Below are positions 49,401 to 60,600 of a stretch of 64,000 bases of DNA, one piece after another; positions within the stretch are counted from its first letter, which is position 1, and each line of letters begins with the position of its first letter. The stretch is from Antedon mediterranea. Taxonomy: Eukaryota; Echinodermata; Crinoidea; Comatulida; Antedonidae. The DNA is taken from the NCBI RefSeq assembly GCF_964355755.1, contig NC_092673.1, positions 34,729,648 through 34,793,647 on the forward strand. Direction: 5' to 3'. The position numbers were made by a program, and so were the translations under genes. The notes under the pieces are model-generated. The model saw only the letters and a list, made by a program, of their open reading frames with translations. It did not search any database and was not told where the DNA came from.

Positions 49401-50792
49401 AGACTACTCAAATTACACAAACCCCAGGGTTGTATTAACTCAAACTGTTATAATGTATTTGTTTTACAGCGTCATTAAAATATTTATGAATTAAACTGGA
49501 ATATAATTTACAAAAGAAAACTTGTGAAATGAAAGTAGCACAGAACATGCATTATTATACACTAATTATACTATAGATAATATTATAATATCATGGCTAT
49601 GTTGTGGAACACCCAAATTTAATTTTTTCCCCACTCTCCCTTGACACAAAGTTTGGTCAAGGAGTTAATGCAATATACATACCTATATGTAAACCACCTA
49701 TACTACAGTACCCACTATTTGACACTGAATGAATTTTCATTAAAATTATGTTTATTGCAGGATTTCTATAGTAGTAATCCCTGGTTAAACGATCAGATCG
49801 ATTGTAATCCCACCATTCTTAGGTATAACCCCACCCCCTTATTTAGGCTAAATCCGGACACTAACATTTTGTAAATTCCCCAATTCTCCCCAACCTGGGA
49901 CTAACTATACTTGGCCATATACGGTATACATTTCAAAATGTATTACACAAATGACTGACATGTATGTATTATTAATTTTAATCAAATTATCTATTTACAG
50001 GATTTAGAAGAAGAAGATAAATGTCTTATCACAGCAAAAGAGCAACTTAAGCAAAAACAATATCATTTGATGAAAAGAATTGGAAAATTTAACGATTGTG
50101 GCGAATCAATTAGGAAACCAAGACAAGATAGTACTGGCAGCTGTCTCTCATCTTCTAGTGATTCTGAAAAAGGTGATTTGATCAGTTATTGATTAACAAA
50201 ATGTTGTCCTTGTATTAAATTCTATAGAAATGAACAAGGCCAGTTATTGAAATGCTCCAGCACTGCATGCTGCACACTTTTTTATTGAATGCTGTGGATT
50301 TGTTTTTTTCAATGCAAAATTGTTTCATGGTTAATTAAATAATTACAGTTTTAATAATTTTGAATTACATACCTTTATTTGAGGAAGTGCTCATCTGAGG
50401 ATAGCTATTGTTTTCCTGCTTTTGTTTCCTTATTTGTACTGAGTATTGCCTGCCCTGCTTGAATAATCAATTTTTAATACATAATGAAAAAAATATCACA
50501 CTTCTGACTTTGTGGTATTTTATTTGTCAAAACAAAATTAATGTTTGTTGACAGACACCACACTTTTTAATAAATTTATTCACTTTCTTTTTTTTTGGAA
50601 ACCATCAACCTGCTACTAGTCCAACTTTATTGATTTCTTGCCAATTTAAACATGATTTTTTTCTATTTATTCTCTTCAGATGACATTGATGTGATTGGAT
50701 ATAATAGCGACAGCGATGACCAAATGAGTGGATCCGACGGCGGTCTGGTTGTTAATAGTTCAGAGTTGAGAATTGTCCAGCATTTGTCATGA
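46435..50792 (+). CDS. MXD: MAD/MXD-family bHLH-zipper repressor (MAX dimerization protein)
   Basis: Six exons (46435-46501, 46932-47019, 47320-47352, 47965-48079, 50001-50172, 50680-50792) join in phase to 195 aa. MXD proteins pair with MAX on CACGTG E-boxes and recruit SIN3-HDAC, opposing MYC. The N-terminal SIN3-interaction helix is clear ([15 protein letters not shown] then HGYAS, about residues 7-28). A basic linker leads to the bHLH ([41 protein letters not shown], about 52-101), with the E-box-contacting H, E and R in place, and a leucine zipper ([20 protein letters not shown]). The Ser-rich [14 protein letters not shown] tail is typical of MXD and MXI1. I cannot tell which vertebrate paralogue it is nearest; invertebrates usually have one. 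An AATAAA lies near 51875. Confidence 0.95.
47856..47893. mobile_element. Ultra-short palindromic insertion (22 bp) with perfect 8-bp TSD
   Basis: Between two copies of GGTATAAC (47856-47863 and 47886-47893) lie the arms CATGGAGGTA and TACCTCCAT separated by CAA. It lies in intron 3 of the MXD-like gene, 70 bp upstream of exon 4. Confidence 0.75.
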
Positions 50793-52084
50793 TGCTCAAT
50801 ATTTATCTAGCAAAAAATATTTTTAAAAGATTAAATCAAATTGGTAAGCAGCCATTATAAAGAAGAGGATTTCTGTGAAATAACTATGACAATTCATCAG
50901 TATTATCGAACAGACTAAACTATATGCGCACCTTCTTATTGTAGCATAGTGCCTTTGATGTTCCTATTTTCAACACATTCTGATACTAGAAGATACAGTC
51001 TGACTGGCTCATACTTAAATCTTATTTGGATTACATTTCAACAGTACACATGTTGCTATAACAGCAATTAATTCGCGATAACCTCAACACAAGACTATAT
51101 ATATTCTTTACTCTGATATAGTTATAGATTTATATACAATAAGCAATGAATTGTTTAAATGACTGCTGTAGTTTCACTAATATTTTGTCACACATATTCC
51201 GTTTGATTACATCTTCAACCCATTGATGGGGTTGTATGCTTTATGATAGCTTTTTGCGATCTTCTTTGAACACATTGCTTTATAATTACCTTTTTGTTGA
51301 TTGTCATTGTGCAAGTGAAGCTGCTGTTTTTGTTCGTGTAGTTTGTAAATCCTAATAGGTTTACAATTTGTTGCTGTACTGTAGTTTGTCTAATTTTATG
51401 AACTGTAAACTAAAAAAAAATATATTTATTATTAATATTATTATCATCTGTTGTGATTGCACCTGTGACTGTGATTCCATTCTGCAGATAAGTCATGCAT
51501 TCAAAATGCTGCATCAATATATTTATATTTAATAACTTTGTGCTTTTTGCATTGCCAAATTGTTAACCCGTTTTGTATCAGGACAACAACAATAACTGGT
51601 TATAAATGGCACACCTAGCACTTTCTATATCATTCATTGAATGGTTATATAATTATTCATTTTTATTTTGGTTAATTCTTTTATATTTTATGCTAATCCA
51701 GTGCTAGTATAATGACTCCCATCATTATTATACTAACACTGGTTAACAAACATTATATGGAATCAATTTTCACAGACGACTGATTAATTAAACAAATCTT
51801 ACATTTATAAAATGAATTTAAAAAGTCTGCAGTGAAAAATTAATTGAATATGTATAGTTAATAGTTTATATGTAAATAAAGAAACATCAGAATAAATTAC
51901 GGTAGATAAAATGAAATTTGTGAAGCACTGGTGTATCAGGCGACTCTTATCCCTTCATATTATCAAATCCATTTTGTAAATTAAACAAAGACTGTACATA
52001 TAATAAATTAATTGTATTGTGTTTCATACCTGTAGTAATGCCTTCGATGAGAATAAAATTCTGTTTGTAAGGATATATTATTTT

Positions 52085-52300
52085 GTTTTTAATAGTTATT
52101 TTCGTATGTTAATGTTGTCATATTTATATAGCGCTTTTAACAATACAATTTTTTTGTTACACATTGTCCGAAAGCGCTTAAACAAAGTTCGGAGAAAAAA
52201 CAGATTGATTTACAGGTGGGTTTTTAAAAGGGTTTTGAAAAGTTTACATTTGAATTGAATTAGGAATGTTGTTCCACAGTTTTAGAGCTACAACTGAAAA
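52085..52300. repeat. Dispersed repeat with facing GCGCTT ends
   Basis: It begins TTTATATAGCGCTTTTAACA, has GTCCGAAAGCGCTTAAACAA inverted 60 bp on, and continues TAGGAATGTTGTTCCACAGT. Repeats of this style are common in marine animal genomes; class not assigned. Confidence 0.5.
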
Positions 52301-52305
52301 ACTTG

Positions 52306-52570
52306 ATCACCATTGGTCGTGAGGGTGTATGGTGCAGTGTGTTGGACTACTGATCGTTAGATCTTGGTCCGAATCCAACTCTCGCCGTATCCTTAGGCAA
52401 GACACATTTGCCTCTCTCCACCCAGGTGTATAAAACGGGTAGATCAAGACACAACGCTGATTACTAGCTGAATTATGATGGGAATATGTTTCTATACGCG
52501 TTTGATCCAAAAAATGACCGGATTGAGAGCTTGCTTATATGTGTGCTATATAAGAATGAACTATTATTTA
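52306..52570 (+). mobile_element. tRNA-derived SINE
   Basis: An A-box-like GGTGCAGTGTGTTGGACT and a B-box GGTCCGAATCC (canonical GGTTCGAATCC with one change) are correctly spaced for an RNA polymerase III promoter. They are followed by a non-tRNA body (CCTTAGGCAAGACACATTTG, CCCAGGTGTATAAAACGGGT) and a tail GCTATATAAGAATGAACTA. The body and tail are those of widespread marine SINEs. The tail lacks a long simple repeat, so the copy is probably old. Confidence 0.75.
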
Positions 52571-54105
52571 TTCAGGCAACTTGGTGGAACAAAAAGTACA
52601 GGTGTACTACAGTAGCTAAGTAGTCAACCTGAGAGATCTTTTGTCTTAAAGGGAAATGTGTTTGCTTTTTATTCCTTTTTTGGAGAGTGAATAACTTTGT
52701 TAAAACAAAATGGCCTGTTCAAAGTTAGATTTATTCTGTTTTGACAATATACCTTTAAAAACTTCATTTTATTTGTTACTGTAAACACTCCTTTCTTTAA
52801 AATACTGCATTTGACAGTTCTCAGTTTACACAACAGCCTTCACTTAAGAAAGTCCATCATTTTAGAATGTTTGTATGTACAATATTAAGCATTGCCTTGA
52901 GCAAGCACAGTAATCAAATACATACAAGCAACAACTTTGGTATCAGGAAAGAATGAAATGAATGACAATCATCCCTGGGTATGTGTACGCAATGGCATGG
53001 TCACGTATTGTTGTGTAAGGGCATAACATTTAAGGCAGTGCACAATACAGTCGTCACAAGAATTCATTGGAAAAATAGAAATTGGATTTGATAGAGATTG
53101 GAACTATTCAAATGTATTCATGCCTTACCAATGATAATAACAAACATACAATACTGTTTTTAACAACTTTTGCTATTAGAAACAACATTTCCAGCTAGTG
53201 ATTCAATGTAATGCATGTACCATGACTAAATTGATAGGTTGTGTGCGTTAAGTTATTATTATTTAAATGTAATCTCTTGTTGCATGTACCCCCATATTCA
53301 ATAAAGGCCAAATTAATGAAATACGGTATTACACACACTACCATCTAAATGAAAGTAATCTGATAAATTGAACATAAAATATTACAAAAATTAATTACTG
53401 TACCTTCACAGTATGTTATAGTGTATTCACTTTTGACAAACAATTGACAGATATATTTGTACGCTGCATTGTTCCTGTTTTGGTTTTGTTTTTGGTACCA
53501 TGAAATATGAAATAAATAAAAAAAAGAAAAAAAAAAGGATTTGAAAGACGGAAACATGAATATGCATGCGTATAAGCAGATGCTTTTGATTCACGCAGAC
53601 AAATTGGCTTAGTGGAAAATTGGCTTTAGGGAGAAGAAAGTTGTTCTGTGTCGCCCACACCAATTCATCATAGTAGGCTGCGAGTCGCAGGTTATTTCCT
53701 CCACATTTATTTAGTTTGTAGTAAATAATAAGAATTTTATAAAATATGATAATCATGTAGTAATGTGTGATGGTTGGTTTGTCCACCACTAAATAAAGAA
53801 ACATCAATTATTCACACAAAAAACAAAGTACTGTAAATATTAACATCTGGTAATTATTATAAGATATTTCTTTATTAAATCTAAGTTCACAAAGCCCATT
53901 GCTTAGATAAAAATAACCTGTACCATTTGGTATAAAATAAAACTTGTACATTTTACTTACAGTTACACTCACTGTTTAACAAGAGATTATTCAATGACAT
54001 CAGAAAATTGTGTAATTTTAGTATCTGGATCACAATATTTTGTTTGTGAATGTAAATATTTTAGTTTAGACTAGAGTTCATTGTATTATTTAAAAGATTT
54101 AGCTC

Positions 54106-54307
54106 TTAGATTTGTAAAGGTCAATTTACACAGACAAGCAGTAACAGTAAGCGGAAAACCATGTAGCTTGTCCCACGTACAATATGTATCTATCCTAAGC
54201 GGAAACAGTCCGTCCGCTCCGCGCTTTGTGTAAATGATCATAAGGGTTAACATGGATGCAATATTTTTATTACTATTAACGCTCGTCTGTGTAAGTTGGC
54301 CTTTATG
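54106..54307. mobile_element. MITE family C (copy 2)
   Basis: AAAGGTCAATTTACACAGAC on the left pairs with the inverse of GTCTGTGTAAGTTGGCCTTT on the right. The interior (AGTAAGCGGAAAAC, CCGCTCCGCGCTTTGTGTAA) matches copy 1 at 31312-31512. Confidence 0.75.
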
Positions 54308-54636
54308 ATGCCACAATATGCTCAGCTTGTACTTTGGTGCCTGTTCACACTTCTATGATTTCACAAAATGCTAGGCTTGTACTTAGTGCCTGTTTACACT
54401 TCTATGATGTCACAATATGCTAGGCTTGTACTTAGAGCCTGTTCACACTTCTATGATGTCACAATATGCTATGCTTGTACTTAGAGCCTGTTCACACTTC
54501 TATGATGTCACAATATGCTAGGCTTGTACTTTGGTGCCTGTTCACACTTCTATGATGTCACAATATGCTAGGCTTGTACTTTGGTGCCTGTTCACACTTC
54601 TATGATGTCACAATATGCTCGGCTTGTACTTTGGCT
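54305..54636. repeat. 50-bp tandem array including the EXOSC1 stop codon
   Basis: About seven units of 49-50 bp, each with CACAATATGCTAGGCTTGTA, ACTTTGGTGCCTG (or ACTTAGAGCCTG) and TTCACACTTCTATGATG. The rightmost unit overlaps the last ten codons and stop of EXOSC1 (minus strand, stop at 54600-54602); the others lie in its 3' untranslated region. Confidence 0.9.
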
Positions 54637-57600
54637 ACTTTTCGGAATTCTTTGACAAGACTTTTTGGACATTGCATCTCACACCAGCTAATTGGCACCA
54701 TGTTTACTCCTAAAAATAAAAAAAAAAAAACAAACTTCCTAACAAACTGCATACTGTAACATGACTCATAGGTGGTCATTCAGCCTGGGCCCCATACATT
54801 TTAAAAATTACAATGCAAAAGATAGGACAGTAGATCTAGTTCAGCACTTAATTTCACAATTTTTAGGCCTGACCCACTCCCTCCCATCCTGGATTTGCCA
54901 ATGTTGTGTTACTGTATATGACCGAGTATAATCTCAATCTCGCAAATAAATCCCATGCTTGATATTAATCTCATCCCCTAATTCTCCCGCAGCCTTTATA
55001 CTCAGGCCTCTAGGACTATTACTCATTTCTTCATGGCAATGCTAGGGCAGAAATAGAACAAATTTTGAATAGACAGACATGAATGTAACTACTGTATCTT
55101 TTTTTGGTTGTTCATAAATATTGTATACTTATTATAACCACACCTTACCCCAAGGTATATATAAAAATAATCAAACAACAAATATACCTGCTTCGCTGTG
55201 TGCTAGTACTACTCCCAGCTCATTTGCTGCAGTTGATAGTAAGTATGATTGCGAGTCTCCCAGAGAAAGCTGGAAAAAAAATCAAAATAAATTAATTAGT
55301 TTTACATGGAAATGGTATGGACACATGTTAAAGACTCAATTACATAGAAATGGTATGGAAACATGTTAAAGACTCAATTACATAGAAATGGTATGGAAAC
55401 ATGTTAAAGACTCAATTACATAGAAATGGTATGGAAACATGTTAAAGACTCAATTACATAGAAATGGTATGGAAACATGTTAAAGACTCAATTACATAGA
55501 AATGGTATGGAAACATGTTAAAGACTCAATTACATAGAAATGGTATGGAAACATGTTAAAGACTCAATTACACTGAACGAATTAAACAGAAAAGTAAGAG
55601 GACGATCTACATCTATATGAAAGTTAAAAAGGGAATATATTGAAAATATATCTTTATTCATCCCTCATGGGGCAACTAACAACAGACAAAACATAAAATA
55701 AAATAACTGATAGAGGAAAATGGTATAGTGGAAAGCATCATGTCTCAAGACAGAGGTGTAACTGATGATGATTTAATACAACATTAATGTATTAACATTA
55801 AATACAATAGTGTTATGAGTGATATCCCACATAAGTTCAACACTGGCTGAGTCTAAATGGAATTCAGTGAATACAATCAACAATTCCAATAGATGCACTG
55901 ATCATGGAGGTTTTATACCTCCATGCACTGATTATGTTTTAATAACATAGCATAAAACTAACTCCAAATATTGAGAGGCAAGCCATGATTCAACGTTTCG
56001 ATCTTTATCTTTATTTGATCATCGTTGAATCATGGCTTGCCTCTCGTTATTTGGAGTTAGTTTATGTTATGTTATTTAAACAATTTACTATTCTCAAAAT
56101 TCTCTTTTACTTGGCCTAATCCTTATGAAATTTAAAAATAAGAATTTAAATATTTAACAGTGCTGTAGCGCAAAAATAATTTCTGGATACCTTCTATATT
56201 AAAAGCATGGCAGTATGTATCTCTAATGTTTAATTTTATATTCTCATTAGTTGGAATAGAATTATGCTGTGCTAAAATAATTCCAGGCCTTTATTTGTTA
56301 TTGTATTATTCAGATATACACCTGCCTTTCTGTACAATAACCATGCATTATACAGTCTTCTGTATCTTTAGGCTACACATGGCATACAGTAGCAGGCCAG
56401 GTTGAAATCCCCACCTGGATAAAAGCAGTATTCTAGACTGATTACTGAGCCGCTGTACTCTATGTAATTTAGCCAAGCCTCAGTAATTTAATGTGCATTC
56501 AGATGGAAACAAATCTATTGATTTACTTGACCTTTTAGTGTAAAAATAACCTTGGTGTGAACATGTGTTACAAACTAGGTTTTACATAGATACAGTACTT
56601 GTTGCACCAGTGTCACAGCTTGCCGTGAGAACTGTAAAACGTGGATGTTTAACCAACCTGAATTGAGGAGCTAAATACTATTGTTTTGAAAGTCAAAGAA
56701 AATTATTTTTTAATTTGTGTTAATTAAAATGTGGACTGGTCAACCAAGGGGAGAAAGTACAAGGCCTATTGTTGGGAAGTCAGAAGAGAATTAATTCTAG
56801 GTTAATAATACAAGGACTACAGGTTACTTAAATAATGGAGATACTAGTACTAGACCTATTGTTGGAAAGTTAGAAGATAATTAATTTTATTTTAATACAC
56901 GTGGAATACTTAAAGATGTATTGTCCCGCTGGAAAAATAATTCTTGCAATTGTTGTTGTTGAATATGCTGGGAAAATTTCATCTTAAAATTTTGTTTAGC
57001 AATATTGCTAATAAAACTGATGTTTGAGTCGAGAAACATAGTGCCATTTTAATGTCACATAATAGTTATCCACTTTGACCAAAAATTGGATGAAAACAAT
57101 TATTTACATAAAAAACTGTAATTTAAAGAAATAAATAGTCAAATTGGCTGCCAGCCAATGGGTTTTTGGTTGATTTTAAACAATTATTTTGTCATTTTAT
57201 AAGTGAAAAAATTAATTTTTTTCCCTACAGAAGTGATTAACTTTATTAAAACTACACAATAAAGTCTAAAGTCTGATTTAATTAATCTTCATTTTTCATG
57301 TCAATGGAGGACCTAGTACAGGGCACTAATGTTGGAAAGTCAAATGTTATGTTAAACAAAGAAGGAGATACAGTGTACTATAAGCATATTGTTGGAAAGT
57401 TAGAAGATAATTAATTTTCATTTATGTTAATACTGTACAAGGATAGCTTAAATAAGGGAGGAGCTAATACAAGGCCAACTGTTTGAAAACAGAAGATAAT
57501 TAATTTTCATTTTGTTAAAATATGAACTAATCAATCCACTGAAATAAAGAAAAGCATAGTAGATTTATTGTCTAAAAGATAGAATTTCATTATTTCTTAA

Positions 57601-60600
57601 TTTGAAAACATGTTTTACTTAAGTCAATTAATCATGGAGGAGCTAGTAAATAAGCCTATTATTTGTCAGAAATAAAAAGCATTTTAAAATATGGAGTACT
57701 TAATAAAATAAAATATTAAAGAGTCCATTACTAATGCTAGGCCCATTCGGATATAATACATTTTTAATTTATGAATGTGGAATACTCAAATGGACGGAAC
57801 CACTTTTATTATAGTAAAAAGTAGGCAGTAATCCGGTCTTTGTTTATAAACAACTTAGCTTAGTTAGCTACAGTAGTTACATTTCTACAATAACCGTTCT
57901 TTGGACATTTTACTAGAAACATGCTTTTAGAGCTCAGGTAGAGGCATGAATTTGAAATATAATATCTGATTAATTGTACATAAATCAAATATTTGTAACA
58001 GAAATCAAGACGAAAAAACATGAATTTCCCTTAATATGGTCAAATACAAAATTTGGCAAAATTCTGCCATAAAAACCAGGAAGACTTTTTTCAGTAGTTA
58101 GGTAGTTTAACCTAATGTAATAACACTTCTGGTGACTCCCTAGAAGGTGAAAAAAGATGGTGGATATACGGTGGATGATTTTTGCTATAGCATGAAAATA
58201 AAAATCTGAAGTTGAATAAAAATACCAGAAATGTAAAATTCAAGTTATATTACCTATATTTAGTCATCTGAAAACATTTTTTACCACACCGTTTATTTTT
58301 CATAGCTTTTTAAAATGCCTCCCTATTTACAAAATTTGTGTACAAAAGAATAGAGATTCCCCCACTGATAAGAAAGTGCGTATCTTCAACAAGCTCGTGT
58401 AACACAAATAAAATCCCAAAAATTATAAAACATAGGGGAAACTATAGATCGATAATTATTGGAATGTATGATCAATAGAAATTTTTTGCCCGTAGGTGAT
58501 TACATAGGTAAATTTTATTTGTCAAAAATGTAAATTTTTTTTAAATAGTGTTCTATGGCAATTTCCTTCACTTTGTAAAAATAATGCATCTATAACTTCA
58601 AAAATATTAAACCAGTTTTTCCTTGTCTTAAATGTACGTTTTAATTATGATAAAAAGAAAAAAGAAAAACAATGCATTACCTAAGTAGTTCATGTCGAAT
58701 ATTCCTAGCTAGTAGGCCAAGTTTTGTAGGCCTAGCTGGTAAAGAACGGCATCATACGAACATTGTTTGTATGCTAGCTATAGGCTTAGCCTGATGTTGT
58801 CGCACTGCAATTGTCTTTCCTTTTTTTATTTTTGGCAGAATCCGTTAATACAAATTGGGGAAGACCTAGTTTGGCAGAATCCGTTAATACAAATTGGGGA
58901 AGACCCAGTTTGGCAGAATCCGTTAATACAAATTGGGGAAGACCCAGTTTGGCAGAATCCGTTAATACAAATTGGGGAAGACCCAGTTTGGCAGAATCCG
59001 TTAATACAAATTGGGGAAGACCCAGTTTGGCAGAATCCGTTAATACAAATTGAGGAAGACCCAGTTTGGCAGAATCCGTTAATACAAATTGGGGAAGACC
59101 CAGTTTGGCAGAATCCGTTAATACAAATTGGGGAAGACCCAGTTTGGCAGAATCCGTTAATACAAATTGGGGAAGACCCAGTTTGGCAGAATCCGTTAAT
59201 ACAAATTGGGGAAGACCCAGTTTGGCAGAATCTGTTAATACAAATTGGGGAAGACCCAGTTTGGCAGAATCCGTTAATACAAATTGGGGAAGACCCAGTT
59301 TGGCAGAATCCGTTAATACAAATTGGGGAAGACCCAGTTTGGCAGAATCTGTTAATAAAAATTGGGGTAAGACCCAGTTTGGCAGAATCCGTTAATACAA
59401 ATTGGGGAAGACCCAGTTTGGCAGAATCTGTTAATACAAATTGGGGAAGACCCAGTTTGGCAGAATCTATTAATACAAATTGGGGAAGACCCAGTTTGGC
59501 AGAATCTGTTAATACAAATTGGGGAAGACCCAGTTTGGCAGAATCTGTTAATACAAATTGGGGAAGACCCAGTTTGGCAGAATCCGTTAATACAAATTGG
59601 GGAAGACCCAGTTTGGCAGAATCCGTTAATACAAATTGGGGAAGACCCAGTTTGGCAGAATCTGTTAATACAAATTGGGGAAGACCCAGTTTTTTCATTG
59701 AAAAGTTATGGTTCTTCTATTTGTTTTCCTTTTAGATCAAAAGTGGATGCGTCACAGAAACAAACAAAAATATTAATCCATGCGTGATGCATGTATTTAT
59801 AGCGGGCCGCTTGAATGATTGGAATCCACTTATTTTTCACATTTTTAACCGTTTTTATTTTTACAGAAAATGTAGTTTGTGATCTTAAATTAGAAACGCA
59901 ATTTAAAATACTATAAGAAGAAAAAAAATTAAGCTAGAATGAACAATTCTTACCACTTTTGCCAAAATGATATCACCAGGCCTAAATGATTTATACATTT
60001 CTACTCGGTCTTTTTCTGTTGCTCGTATGTCTTCTTTTCTGATCAATCCACGGAATGTTGTTTGTAACTTTTTATCTCTGACACTTAGAATAGCACAGCG
60101 ACAGAACTTTGGATTCACATTTGTTACCTAAATAAGAACAATAAAAATATGTAACCAAAATTGTTCAAATGTCAAGCACAAAAATATTGTAAAGAGTGTG
60201 TATTATTTCATTTTTTTATTGATTAGTCCAAAAAAATAATATTAGTTTATACTGTACCTTTGCTGTTACTATTGAATTCACTTCAGGAATAACATTCTGC
60301 TGTTGTGGCAATAAAATATGAACTTTTGGCTAAAGAAAAATTAAATATTAAGTTGAATTAAATTCTCATACACATGCACACTTTAATATCAGCCAGAAAC
60401 AGTTTTAATTGTGTTACCATGGGGCTAAATAAGGAAATTTATTGGTGCAAATTATAAATATTTGGAATAAAATGAAATAAGAAATTAAAATACATTGGGT
60501 TTTTTATCGATGATTCTAAAAAAAAAAATTGGGCAACATATATTTTAACACTATATGACCAACCTCTACTCAGGCGACACCCCTATTAAGGGGGACAGGG

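Larger units (their letters stand above)
50793..54599. other. Intergenic region between converging MXD-like and EXOSC1 genes
   Basis: Includes the MXD 3' untranslated region, a GCGCTT-bounded dispersed repeat (52085-52300), a tRNA-type SINE (52306-52570), a MITE of family C (54106-54307) and the start of the 50-bp array. No further coding exon was recognised; the ORFs at 53345-53807 are low-complexity. Confidence 0.6.

Noticed and set aside
58767-59735. Long open frames of 322 and 290 codons over the 39-bp array
   Set aside because: Both strands are open only because the period is a multiple of three; the product is a pure repeat, the region is an EXOSC1 intron, and frames shift at a one-base insertion near 59366.
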